A DNA stretch of 26,504 bases from assembly GCA_046155815.1 (NCBI GenBank), contig JBJXFY010000405.1, forward strand, positions 1 to 26,504, written 5' to 3'. The first letter of the stretch is position 1; each line of letters opens with the position of its first letter. Made by a program: the position numbers and the translations under genes. The stretch is from JBJXFY01 sp046155815 (GTDB taxonomy: Bacteria; Verrucomicrobiota; Verrucomicrobiia; Limisphaerales; CAIMTB01). Under the pieces are notes generated by a model, which worked only from the letters and a program-made list of their open reading frames with translations, was not told where the DNA came from and ran no database searches. Shown piece by piece: positions 7,032 through 14,655 of the stretch.

Positions 7032-7103
7032 GGAGCGCCGATCTCCGATGCGGCTCGAGGGTACTTGCGGGCAGATGCCCGCCGGGCCGGAGGCCGGCGC
7101 TCC
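7032..7103. repeat. REP-like nested palindrome
   Basis: GGAGCGCCG (7032-7040) pairs perfectly with CGGCGCTCC (7095-7103), and an inner stem GCGGGC/GCCCGC (7067-7072 with 7077-7082) closes on a 4-nt loop. It lies in the 188-bp gap between the topoisomerase gene and leuD. The shape resembles repetitive extragenic palindromes. There is no T-run, so it is not a standard terminator. Confidence 0.5.
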
Positions 7104-7170
7104 AGAGCGTACCGCTGCCAAATTCTCCGGGGGTTGAAGGGCCGCCACGGCCACCGCATGATCCCGCGCC

Positions 7171-7728
7171 ATGCAGAGCGTCTTCACCGGCCCGGTGTAC
7201 GTCGTCCGCGACAACATTGACACGGACCAGATCATTCCCGCGCAGTTCCTGAACCTCGTGCCGACCATCCCGGACGAGTACGTGAAGCTGGGCAGCTACG
7301 CGCTCTGGGGCCTGCCCAACTCGTCCTATCCGGAGCGCTTCGTGAAGGACGGCGCGATGGCCGCGGAGTACCCGATCGTGATCGCCGGCCGGAACTTCGG
7401 GTGCGGCAGCTCGCGCGAGCACGCGCCCATCGCGCTCGGCGCGGCGAACTGCCAGGCCGTCGTGGCCGAGAGCTTCGCGCGCATCTTCTTCCGCAACTGC
7501 ATCGCCACGGGCGAGCTGTACCCGGTCGAGACGGGCGTCCGTCTCTGCGAGGCGTTCAAGACGGGCGACGTGGCCACGGTGGACATTGACGCGAACACCA
7601 TCCGCCACCACGGCACCGGGAAGGTGTACGCGCTCAGGCCGCTGGGCGAGGTGCGGCCGGTGATTGATGCCGGCGGCATCTTCGACTACGCGCGTAAGTC
7701 GGGGATGATCCCGGCGGCGGCGGCGTGA
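7171..7728 (+). CDS. leuD: 3-isopropylmalate dehydratase small subunit
   Basis: LeuD, 185 residues, forms with LeuC the isomerase converting 2-isopropylmalate to 3-isopropylmalate in leucine synthesis. The swivel domain shows DNIDTDQIIP (14-23), GRNFGCGSSREHAP (73-86) and VVAESFARIFFRN. It is complete. LeuC is not adjacent on either side, which departs from the common leuCD order, so the large subunit must be encoded elsewhere. Its TGA overlaps a GTG of the downstream psd frame. Confidence 0.95.
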   Translation: MQSVFTGPVYVVRDNIDTDQIIPAQFLNLVPTIPDEYVKLGSYALWGLPNSSYPERFVKDGAMAAEYPIVIAGRNFGCGSSREHAPIALGAANCQAVVAESFARIFFRNCIATGELYPVETGVRLCEAFKTGDVATVDIDANTIRHHGTGKVYALRPLGEVRPVIDAGGIFDYARKSGMIPAAAA

Positions 7729-7739
7729 GGCGCGCCGCC

Positions 7740-8639
7740 ATGCCTGCGGCCGAGCCGATCCGCTTCTTCCACCGCTACGCCGGCCGCGTCGAGACGGAGG
7801 CGGTGTACGGGGAAGGCTGGCTGCGCTGGACCTACGGCACCCTGCCCGGCCGGCTGGCGCTGCACGCCGTGGCCAAGCGCGCCTGGTTCTCCCGCTGGTA
7901 CGGCCGGCGCATGGACCGCCCGGCCAGCGCGCGAAAAATCGCGCCGTTCATCGCGCGCTACGGCCTTGATCCCGCCGAGTTCGCGGACCCGCCGGAGAGC
8001 TTCCGTTCGTTCAACGAGTTCTTCTACCGCCGATTGAAACCCGCTGCGCGGCCGCTGCATCCGGACCCGCGCGCGGTCGTCTTCCCCGCGGACGGCCGGC
8101 ATCTCGCCGTGCCGGACGTGGACCGCGCCGCCGGCTTCTTCGTGAAGGGCCAGCGGCTCGACCTGCGCCGGCTGCTCGGCGCGGACGACCTCGCGGCGGC
8201 GTTCACCGGCGGCACGTCCGTGCTGTCGCGGCTGTGCCCGGTGGACTACCACCGGTTTCATTTCTCCGTCGCCGGCCGGGCTGGGAAGCCACGGCTGATC
8301 AATGGCCCGCTCTTCTCGGTCAGCCCCATCGCGCTGCGGCGGAACCTGGCGATCCTCTGGGAGAACCGCCGCTGGCTGACGCTGCTCGAGACGCCGGCGC
8401 TCGGCCGCGTGGCGATGCTCGAAATCGGCGCAACGAACGTGGGGTCGGCCGAACACACGTTTGCCGAAGGCGCGGTCGAGCGCGGGCAGGAGAAGGGCTT
8501 CTTCCGCTTCGGCGGATCGGCCGTGCTCACGCTCTTCGAGCCGGGCCGCGTCCGGCTGGCGGACGACCTGCGGGAGCAGAGCGCGCAGCACCGCGAGCTC
8601 TATGCCCACGTCGGCGACGGGATGGCGTGGGTGGCGTGA
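7740..8639 (+). CDS. psd: Phosphatidylserine decarboxylase proenzyme
   Basis: Psd decarboxylates phosphatidylserine to phosphatidylethanolamine at the inner membrane. It is a 299-residue proenzyme that cleaves itself at a serine to make the pyruvoyl group. The cleavage motif here is GGS (about 258-260, in FRFGGSAVL), in place of the LGST of E. coli. The catalytic His region DYHRFHF (about 169-175) and the PADG block are present. The N-terminus EPIRFFHRYAGRVETEAVYGEG is typical of the family (written here only for its key residues R, Y and E). ATG 7740 matches the family start best; a GTG at 7725 overlapping the leuD stop would add five residues and couple translation. Confidence 0.92.
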   Translation: MPAAEPIRFFHRYAGRVETEAVYGEGWLRWTYGTLPGRLALHAVAKRAWFSRWYGRRMDRPASARKIAPFIARYGLDPAEFADPPESFRSFNEFFYRRLKPAARPLHPDPRAVVFPADGRHLAVPDVDRAAGFFVKGQRLDLRRLLGADDLAAAFTGGTSVLSRLCPVDYHRFHFSVAGRAGKPRLINGPLFSVSPIALRRNLAILWENRRWLTLLETPALGRVAMLEIGATNVGSAEHTFAEGAVERGQEKGFFRFGGSAVLTLFEPGRVRLADDLREQSAQHRELYAHVGDGMAWVA

Positions 8640-8644
8640 ACGTG

Positions 8645-8732
8645 CTGCCGGCACCTGCTGCGGCGAGGCGCCGCAGACACCTTCGGCGACGGCGCCTCGC
8701 CGCCACGGCTCGAGCCGGCCGGATGCCGGCAG
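8645..8732. terminator. Bidirectional hairpin between convergent genes
   Basis: A 14-bp perfect stem (8660-8673 with 8690-8703, 16-nt loop) is enclosed by a second perfect pair, CTGCCGGCA/TGCCGGCAG (8645-8653 with 8724-8732). It fills the gap between the convergent ends of psd and the reductase gene, so it probably stops transcription from both sides. There are no T-runs. The nested form resembles the palindrome at 7032-7103, so a repeat-element origin is also possible. Confidence 0.55.
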
Positions 8733-8737
8733 CTCGC

Positions 8738-10132
8738 TCAGGCCGCGGGGATCTTCTCCGCCAGTTCCTCCGCCGGATACGTCCAGATCTCCGCCAGCGT
8801 TGGATGGTAGTGCGGCACGGCGGCGAACTGCCGCACGGTCATCCGCGCGGCCATCGCCACGGCCACCTCCTGGATCAGCTCCCCGCCCAGCGGCCCGACG
8901 CACGCGCCGCCGAGGATTTCGCCCGTGCGCGGGTCGGCGAGCAGCTTCACGAAGCCGTCCAAGGCGTCCATGATCATGGACTTGCCGTGGTCGTTGAAGG
9001 GATGGGACGCGGCCACAAACGGAATGCCGCGCGCCCGCGCCGCCGCCTCCGTCAGGCCGGCCGCGGCCACCTGCGGCTCGGTGAAGACCACGCTGAGGAG
9101 CAGCCGGTCATCCAGCTCCCTCGGCGCGCCCGCGCCGAGGATGTTCCGCGCCGCCACCTCGCCCTGCTGGATGGCGACATGCACGATCTCGTGCGGCCCG
9201 CAGCAGTCGCCGGCGGCGTAGATGTGCGGCGCCGAGGTGCGCTGCGCGGCGTCGGTCACGATGCGGCCGCCGTCCGTCACGACGCCGGCAGCGGGGAGGT
9301 TCAACCCGCCTGTGTTCGGCGTGCGGCCGAGCGCGTGAAGGATCGCCTCGGCCTCGACGGTCTGCGTCCGGCCTTCGTGCTCGAACACGACCACCCGGCC
9401 GGAGCTGGTCCGGCGCGCGTCCAGCAGCCGCGTACCGGTGAACACCTGGATGCCCTCCCGGCGAAACACCGCCTCCACCACGCGCGCCGCGTCCTCATCG
9501 AAGCCGCGCAGCAGGCGCGGGCTGCGCTGCACGAGCGTCACGGCCACGCCGAAGCGCGCGAAAAACTGCGCGAACTCGCACGCGATCGCCCCGCCGCCCA
9601 GGATGATGAGCGAGCGCGGCAGCTTCTCCAGCCGCACACAGTCGTCGCTGGTGAGGAAGCCCGCGTCCTTCAGCGCCGGCAACGGCGGCTCCACCACGAC
9701 CGAGCCGGTGGCGATGACGAAATGCCCGGCCCGCAGCGTCCGGCCGTCCGCCAGCGCGAGCGTGTGCGGGTCCACGAAGCGCGCGGTGCCGCGGATGAAT
9801 TCAAAGCGCCCATCGCCAAGCTGCCTCCGCCGGTAGCCGGCGAAGTCGGCGATCATCGCGTCCTTGCGCGCCATCACGGCCGGGAAGTGGAAGGTCAGCG
9901 GCTCCGGGCGCAGGCCCCAGGTGGCGGACTTTTCCGCGAGATGCTTCACCTCGGCGGCCCAGAGCAGGGCCTTGGTGGGCATGCAGCCGCGCAGGATGCA
10001 CAGGCCGCCGACCTCCTCGCCGCCCTCGATCACCGCCACACGCCGCCCGGCCGCGGCCAGGGTGCGGGCGGCGGCGTAACCGGCACTGCCGCCGCCGAGG
10101 ATGGCGGCGCCGAATTCGAGCGGCTGGTTCAT
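8738..10132 (-). CDS. Dihydrolipoamide dehydrogenase-like flavoprotein disulfide reductase
   Basis: This 464-residue class I pyridine nucleotide-disulfide oxidoreductase shows the FAD-binding GGGSAG (13-18) and the redox-active pair Cys45/Cys50 in GGLCILRGCMPTK. The NAD(P) fold begins at IILGGGAIACEFAQ. A second FAD motif, IYAAGDCCG, and the C-terminal HPTLAE with His443 and Glu448 are also present. All catalytic parts are there. The family includes lipoamide dehydrogenase, mercuric reductase and related enzymes. No 2-oxoacid dehydrogenase or mer genes are adjacent, and no N-terminal metal-binding domain is seen, so the substrate is undecided. It is divergent from the squalene synthase gene, with a 108-bp gap. 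Confidence 0.88.
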   Translation of the reverse strand: MNQPLEFGAAILGGGSAGYAAARTLAAAGRRVAVIEGGEEVGGLCILRGCMPTKALLWAAEVKHLAEKSATWGLRPEPLTFHFPAVMARKDAMIADFAGYRRRQLGDGRFEFIRGTARFVDPHTLALADGRTLRAGHFVIATGSVVVEPPLPALKDAGFLTSDDCVRLEKLPRSLIILGGGAIACEFAQFFARFGVAVTLVQRSPRLLRGFDEDAARVVEAVFRREGIQVFTGTRLLDARRTSSGRVVVFEHEGRTQTVEAEAILHALGRTPNTGGLNLPAAGVVTDGGRIVTDAAQRTSAPHIYAAGDCCGPHEIVHVAIQQGEVAARNILGAGAPRELDDRLLLSVVFTEPQVAAAGLTEAAARARGIPFVAASHPFNDHGKSMIMDALDGFVKLLADPRTGEILGGACVGPLGGELIQEVAVAMAARMTVRQFAAVPHYHPTLAEIWTYPAEELAEKIPAA

Positions 10133-10240
10133 GCGGCAAGCGTGGCGCGGAAACGCTGCCGCGGCCAGCCGCGTGACGGCGACACCCCGTCGCCAAGGGT
10201 GCTGGCGGCGGCGGGCCTCCCGCCCTTAGCCTGCGCCGCC

Positions 10241-11242
10241 GTGACCCGCGCCGATGCCCCGCTGTTGACCGACCTGCTGCGGGACGTGTCGCGCTCATTC
10301 TACCAGACGCTGCGGCTGCTGCCGCGCACGGTGCGCCGGCCGATCAGCCTCGCCTACCTGCTCGCGCGCGCGACCGACACGGTGGCGGACACGGACCTGG
10401 TGCCGGTGCCGGAGCGCCTGATCGCGCTGGACCGCCTGCGGCGGCGCATCCTGGGCGAACGCCCGCAGCCGCTCGACTTCGGCGACCTCGCCGCGCGGCA
10501 GGCGGACGACGCGGAGCGGGTGCTGCTCACGCGCGTCGAGGAAGCAATCGCGGCGCTCGAGGCGCTGCCGAGCCTGGAGCGCGGGCTGGTGCGCGACGTG
10601 CTGCGCACGATCACCAGCGGGCAGGTGCTGGACGTGCAGCGCTTCGCCGGCGCGGGCACGGACGCGATCCGGGCGCTCGCATCGGCAGCGGAACTGGACG
10701 ACTACACGTACCGCGTGGCGGGGTGCGTGGGGGAGTTCTGGACGGACCTGTGCCGCCTGCGGCTCTTCCCCCGCGCGCGGCTGGACGACGAGCATCTGCG
10801 GCGGGACGGCGTGCGCCTCGGCCAGGGCCTGCAGCTCGTGAACATCCTTCGGGACCTGGCGCGCGACCTGCGACAGGGCCGGTGCTACCTGCCCGCGGAC
10901 GGCCTCGCCGCGCTCGGGCTGGCTCCGGCGGACCTGCTGAATCCGGCCGGTGAGGCGCGCGTGCGCCCGCTTTACGACCGCTGGCTGGCCCGTGCAGACG
11001 AGCATCTCGCCGCGGGCTGGCGATACACGCTGGCGCTGCCGTGGCGACAGGTGCGAGTGCGGCTGGGGTGCGCCCTTCCGGTGCTGCTCGGCGTGAGGAC
11101 GCTACGCCTGCTGCGGGCCGGAAATCCGCTCGACCCAAAGGTGCGGCTCAAGGTGCCGCGCCCGGAGGTGAAGCGCCTGCTGCGGCAGGCCGTGCTGCGC
11201 TATCCGGTGCCGTCGTGGTGGGCGGCGCTGGGAAAGCGGTAG
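10241..11242 (+). CDS. Squalene/phytoene synthase family protein
   Basis: This 333-residue head-to-head prenyl synthase condenses two farnesyl or geranylgeranyl diphosphates to squalene or phytoene. The two metal-binding Asp motifs are DTVAD (46-50) and the NILRDLARD region (201-209) followed by GRCYLP; FWTDLCRL (about 166-173) is also typical. The start is GTG 10241, just before TRADAPLLTDLL; the frame is open far upstream only as a shadow of the reductase gene, and there is no upstream domain. The C-terminal basic stretch may contact the membrane. No carotenoid or hopanoid genes are adjacent, so squalene versus phytoene cannot be decided here. Confidence 0.88.
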   Translation: MTRADAPLLTDLLRDVSRSFYQTLRLLPRTVRRPISLAYLLARATDTVADTDLVPVPERLIALDRLRRRILGERPQPLDFGDLAARQADDAERVLLTRVEEAIAALEALPSLERGLVRDVLRTITSGQVLDVQRFAGAGTDAIRALASAAELDDYTYRVAGCVGEFWTDLCRLRLFPRARLDDEHLRRDGVRLGQGLQLVNILRDLARDLRQGRCYLPADGLAALGLAPADLLNPAGEARVRPLYDRWLARADEHLAAGWRYTLALPWRQVRVRLGCALPVLLGVRTLRLLRAGNPLDPKVRLKVPRPEVKRLLRQAVLRYPVPSWWAALGKR

Positions 11243-11275
11243 CGACGCATCCGCGCCACCGTCCGCACCCCGGGC

Positions 11276-11665
11276 CTACTTCGCCGCCGCGGGCGCGGCC
11301 TTCGGCTTCACCTTCGTGTCCCGCTCCTTCACGAGCGTGGCGTTCTTGCCGATGCGCTTGCGGAGGTAGGTGAGCTTGGCGCGGCGGACCTGGCCCTGTC
11401 GCTCGACCTCCACCTTGTCAATGCGGGGGGAGTGGACCGGGAAGATGCGCTCGACGCCCTCGCCGTAGCTGATGCGGCGCACGGTGAAGGTCTCATTGAG
11501 GCCCAGGCCACGCCGGCCGATGACGACTCCGGCGAAAATCTGAATGCGCTCCTTGTCGCCCTCCACGACCTTGGTGTGGACCCGCACGGTGTCGCCGATG
11601 CGGAATGGCGTGACCTCCTTCTTGAAGAAGGCCGACTCGATTTTGTTCAACAATGCCTGGTTCAT
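11276..11665 (-). CDS. rplS: 50S ribosomal protein L19
   Basis: This 129-residue ribosomal protein L19 lies at the 30S-50S interface. Family blocks visible are FRIGDTVRVHTKVVEGDKER, QIFAGVVIGRRG, FTVRRISYGEGVERIFP, HSPRIDKVEV and AKLTYLR. A lysine/alanine-rich tail (KVKPKAAPAAAK) extends the C-terminus. The ATG overlaps the trmD stop (ATGA), so translation is coupled. It is the last gene of the rpsP-khpA-trmD-rplS operon and converges on the squalene synthase gene. Confidence 0.97.
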   Translation of the reverse strand: MNQALLNKIESAFFKKEVTPFRIGDTVRVHTKVVEGDKERIQIFAGVVIGRRGLGLNETFTVRRISYGEGVERIFPVHSPRIDKVEVERQGQVRRAKLTYLRKRIGKNATLVKERDTKVKPKAAPAAAK

Positions 11666-12372
11666 GATTCGTTTCTTTCTGCGGCCGGACTCCCGGCCCC
11701 GCCCCGCGCGAGCAGGTCCGGACGCCGTTCTGCGGTACGACGCCGCGCCTGCTCCCGGCGCCATGCCCCGATGGCGGCGTGGTTGCCGGAAAGCAGCACG
11801 TCGGGCACGGCCATGTCCCGGAACTCCGCCGGCCGCGTGTAGTGCGGATATTCCAAGAGACCGTCGCCGAACGATTCGTCCGCGGCGCTCCGGTCGTCGC
11901 CCAGCGCCCCTGGTAGGAGGCGGGTCACGGCGTCCACGATCACCATCGCCGGCAGGTTGCCGTTGGTGAGCACGTAGTCGCCGATGGAGACCTCGTCCGG
12001 CGCGAGGCCGAGCCGCACCCGGTCATCCACACCCTCATAGCTGGCGCAGATGAGCAGCAGATGCGGCCGCGTGGCGTACTCGCCGGCCACGGCTTGGTCA
12101 AAGACCCGGCCGGACGGCCCGAGCAGAACGACTCGCGTGTCGTCTCGTCGCAACTGTTCGACCGCTTCAAAGATCGGCTCGCACTTGAGCACCATCCCGG
12201 GTCCGCCCCCGAACGGTCGGTCGTCCACCGTCCGATGGCGGTCGTGGGTCCAGTCCCGGAGATTGTGGACCCTCAAATCCAGCAGCCCGGCCGTCCGCGC
12301 GCGCTGGATGATGCTCTCATCAAGCGGCCCCGTGAACATGCCGGGAAAAAGAGTGAGCACATCTATCTGCAC
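11662..12372 (-). CDS. trmD: tRNA (guanine-37-N1)-methyltransferase
   Basis: TrmD methylates G37 next to the anticodon using S-adenosylmethionine, preventing +1 frameshifts. It is a SPOUT-fold knot enzyme. Blocks are IDVLTLFPGMF at the N-terminus, DDRPFGGGPGMVLK, LGPSGRVFDQ, LICASYEGVDDRV and SIGDYVLTNGNLPAM. The C-terminal HYTRPAEF and VLLSGNH blocks are also present. I chose GTG 12372 because the family begins directly with IDVLTLFP and a GGAGG lies 5 bases upstream; GTG 12384, also preceded by GGAGG, would add four residues. The C-terminal 25 residues are Arg/Ala-rich and poorly conserved. Confidence 0.96.
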   Translation of the reverse strand: MQIDVLTLFPGMFTGPLDESIIQRARTAGLLDLRVHNLRDWTHDRHRTVDDRPFGGGPGMVLKCEPIFEAVEQLRRDDTRVVLLGPSGRVFDQAVAGEYATRPHLLLICASYEGVDDRVRLGLAPDEVSIGDYVLTNGNLPAMVIVDAVTRLLPGALGDDRSAADESFGDGLLEYPHYTRPAEFRDMAVPDVLLSGNHAAIGAWRREQARRRTAERRPDLLARGGAGSPAAERNES

Positions 12373-12412
12373 GGTGCCCTCCACCCCGTCCTCCGGAGCC
12401 GGAACAAAATCG

Positions 12413-12667
12413 TCAAGGACGCCTGCGCGCCCCTTGGTCGTCGTTCAGTTCCACGCCGCACCGGAGACCCTGCCGAGCGGCGCCCGCGGTCAGGAGCGTG
12501 CGGATGGCGCTGATCGTCCCTCCCTGCCGGCCCACGAGGCGGCCGGTATCCATCGGGTGGACGTGAATCTCATAACAGGTGCCTCCGTCCCGCTCGCGCG
12601 GGACGATCCGGACGGCATCGGGTCGGTCCACGAGGCCACGGATCACGTTGTCGAGGAAGGCCTGCAT
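12413..12667 (-). CDS. khpA: KH-domain RNA-binding protein KhpA
   Basis: This 84-residue single KH-domain protein shows the GXXG loop as GRQG (46-49) within TGRLVGRQGGTISAIR. KhpA proteins bind RNA, often together with KhpB/Jag, and influence cell division and envelope functions in other bacteria. It starts 7 bases after the rpsP stop. The usual order in many bacteria is rpsP-khpA-rimM-trmD-rplS; here khpA is followed 28-40 bases later by trmD, and rimM is absent. Its annotation is secure at family level. Confidence 0.9.
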   Translation of the reverse strand: MQAFLDNVIRGLVDRPDAVRIVPRERDGGTCYEIHVHPMDTGRLVGRQGGTISAIRTLLTAGAARQGLRCGVELNDDQGARRRP

Positions 12668-12674
12668 GGCCTCG

Positions 12675-12941
12675 TCAGGCAGCGGCGGGCGCAACCGGCG
12701 CGTTGCGGCGGGCCTTGCGGATAAAGCTGGCCACCGTGTCGCTCGGCTGGGCACCGACGGAGAGCCAGTAGCTCGCGCGGTCGAGGTTGAGGGTGAAGTT
12801 GTCGCCCTTCCTCTTGGGATCGTAGGAGCCAAGCTCCTCGATGGTCCGGCCGTCCCGCGGGCTGCGGGAATCGGCCACGACGATGCGGAAGGCGGGCGTG
12901 TTGCGCGCGCCGATCCGCTTGAGACGAATGCAGACTGCCAT
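12675..12941 (-). CDS. rpsP: 30S ribosomal protein S16
   Basis: This 88-residue ribosomal protein S16 is needed for 30S assembly. Family blocks are IRLKRIG, FRIVVADSRSPRDGR, IEELGSYDP and YWLSVGAQPSDTV. The tail after FIRKA is short and alanine-rich. It is the first gene of the minus-strand translation operon, separated from khpA by 7 bases. Confidence 0.97.
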   Translation of the reverse strand: MAVCIRLKRIGARNTPAFRIVVADSRSPRDGRTIEELGSYDPKRKGDNFTLNLDRASYWLSVGAQPSDTVASFIRKARRNAPVAPAAA

Positions 12942-13041
12942 GATGTGTGGAATTCCCGCCGGTTGTCCGGCACAGGGGCGGGGAAGGTGGCGTCGGGCGG
13001 CTGATGTGGCAAGCCTCGTTTTGGCCCTTCCGGGGCGACAT

Positions 13042-14655
13042 TCAATTCGCCGCGCGGGTCGGGGCGGGCGTCACCCGCAGGGCGAAGCCCGCTGGTGACT
13101 CGGCCGCGGCCAGGGACCGCGTCAGGTCCGCCCAGGTCAGCGCGCCGGGCGCCTCCACCAGCGCGGCGCCGGACGCCGTGGCCTCGCCCGGACCCACCCG
13201 GCCGGACTCATTCTTCAGGCTGCGTGCCACGAGCACCTCCGGCATGGCCGTGAACTGCACGCGCGCGGAGGTGTTTGTGCCGCCGTCCAAAAAGGCCACT
13301 GCGGCGAACGGGCCGGATCCTGCCTCGGCCTCCGGCACCGCCGTGGCAAACCGCGCCAGGTCCGCCAGCCGCGTCCCCGGCGCGGGCAGCAGGCGGATTT
13401 CCAGGCTCCACCCAAGGTCGCGGCGCAGCGCAACCAGCGGGGCGAAGGCCTCGCCGCGCGGCGGATCGAGCGCCGGCAGGTTGGTGGCCAGACGGACATC
13501 CACCCACGCGGCACGGCCGGCTTCATCGAAGCGTACATCGAGGACTGCGAGGCCGGGCCGGGGCGAGACGGGCTTGAGCCGCGCCGCCTGCCGCAGCCGC
13601 TTGAGCAGCGGGCGCGCGGGCGCGTCGAGGCCGGCGCCGTCCAGCGCAGCCAGCGTCGGTGCGAGTTCCGCGAGGTACTGCCGGAGCAGTCGCAGCGCAG
13701 GATTCCGCCCGCCCGCGGCGGTGCCCTGGGCGGCGAGGTTCAACAGATCGGCGACCGCGGCCGGCGGGAGCTGCCAGGCCAGCGGCAGGACGTTCGACGG
13801 CACGCGCGGTTCACCGGCCGAGGCGGAGGCCAGGTCCACGAAGAGGCGGTGGTCGCCCAGCGGCTCACGCTCAAAGCGGTCGGCGGCAAGGGAGAATTCC
13901 CGTGACCAGGTGGCGCCGGGTGCGAGGTCGAAGGTCTCCTGCGGGGCGTCGAACACCGCGCCGCGCGCGAGGCGGCGGCCGGCGGCGTCAATCACCCACG
14001 GCTGGAACTGGTCGGGCCAGACGAGCGTCCGCGGTTCCGCGGCGCGGTTGCGGACTTCCAGCCGCCAGGTGTTCGTGCCGAGCGGCGTGAGGGCGGACGG
14101 GCCGGCGAGCTTCAGCTCAAGTCCGCGCCTGGCCGCGCGCGGCCCGCGCTGACGGAGGTAATCTTCCACCCCGAGCAGGGCGACCTCGACCGGCGGCGTG
14201 GCGGTGGTGCCGCGCCAGACCGGGAGGTTGCGCGGCACGACGGGCTGCTGGTTCGTGGTGACACCCGTGTAGGTACCGGCGAGCGTGTAGCGGCCGGTGC
14301 CGGGCAGCACGGCCCAGTCGGACAGCTTCGTCTCAAACTCCCGCACCTCGCCGGGCGGCAGTGTCTCGGCCCGCGCGAACATGTGCGCGACGGCCGTGAC
14401 GGGCGGCACGGTGTCTATCGGCACGCCGTTCGACGTGACCGTCATGCGGCCGTTCTGCCGGCAGCAGGCCTCCCACATGAAGGCGAGCGGCACGGCGGAG
14501 CGGTTCTCGAAGTGCCAGAAGAGAGGGATGTCATCGCCCAGCACCCATGTCTCCGCCTCGGGAAAGCGGAGTGAAACGTCCACGGCCGGGTCAGCGGCGC
14601 GGGCGGAGAGCGCGAGGGCCAGCGCGAGGCCGGCGATGCAGCGGGGCGGCTTCAC
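13042..14655 (-). CDS. Exported protein of unknown function
   Basis: This 537-residue protein has a clear signal peptide (basic KPPR, then a hydrophobic run rich in Ala and Leu, cleavage near ARAAD). I do not recognise a named family. The first 130 residues read like a beta-sandwich (WVLGDDIPLFWHFENRS and later blocks), including a Cys-Cys pair in EACCRQN. A second beta-rich region follows (about 200-300), then an alpha/beta-looking C-terminal part with LDVRFDEAGRAAWVDVRL. The start GTG overlaps the TGA of the upstream gene (GTGA), so the two are coupled and probably work together. It is probably periplasmic. Confidence 0.75.
   Translation of the reverse strand: MKPPRCIAGLALALALSARAADPAVDVSLRFPEAETWVLGDDIPLFWHFENRSAVPLAFMWEACCRQNGRMTVTSNGVPIDTVPPVTAVAHMFARAETLPPGEVREFETKLSDWAVLPGTGRYTLAGTYTGVTTNQQPVVPRNLPVWRGTTATPPVEVALLGVEDYLRQRGPRAARRGLELKLAGPSALTPLGTNTWRLEVRNRAAEPRTLVWPDQFQPWVIDAAGRRLARGAVFDAPQETFDLAPGATWSREFSLAADRFEREPLGDHRLFVDLASASAGEPRVPSNVLPLAWQLPPAAVADLLNLAAQGTAAGGRNPALRLLRQYLAELAPTLAALDGAGLDAPARPLLKRLRQAARLKPVSPRPGLAVLDVRFDEAGRAAWVDVRLATNLPALDPPRGEAFAPLVALRRDLGWSLEIRLLPAPGTRLADLARFATAVPEAEAGSGPFAAVAFLDGGTNTSARVQFTAMPEVLVARSLKNESGRVGPGEATASGAALVEAPGALTWADLTRSLAAAESPAGFALRVTPAPTRAAN

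Noticed and set aside
5441..7159. Long minus-strand open frame over the topoisomerase gene
   Set aside because: Composition is Arg/Leu/Asp-rich in the way GC-rich antisense frames are, with no domain; the plus strand encodes a complete known protein.
8234..11242. 1002-codon plus-strand open frame as one protein
   Set aside because: The first 669 codons are a shadow of psd and the minus-strand reductase. The squalene synthase begins at GTG 10241.
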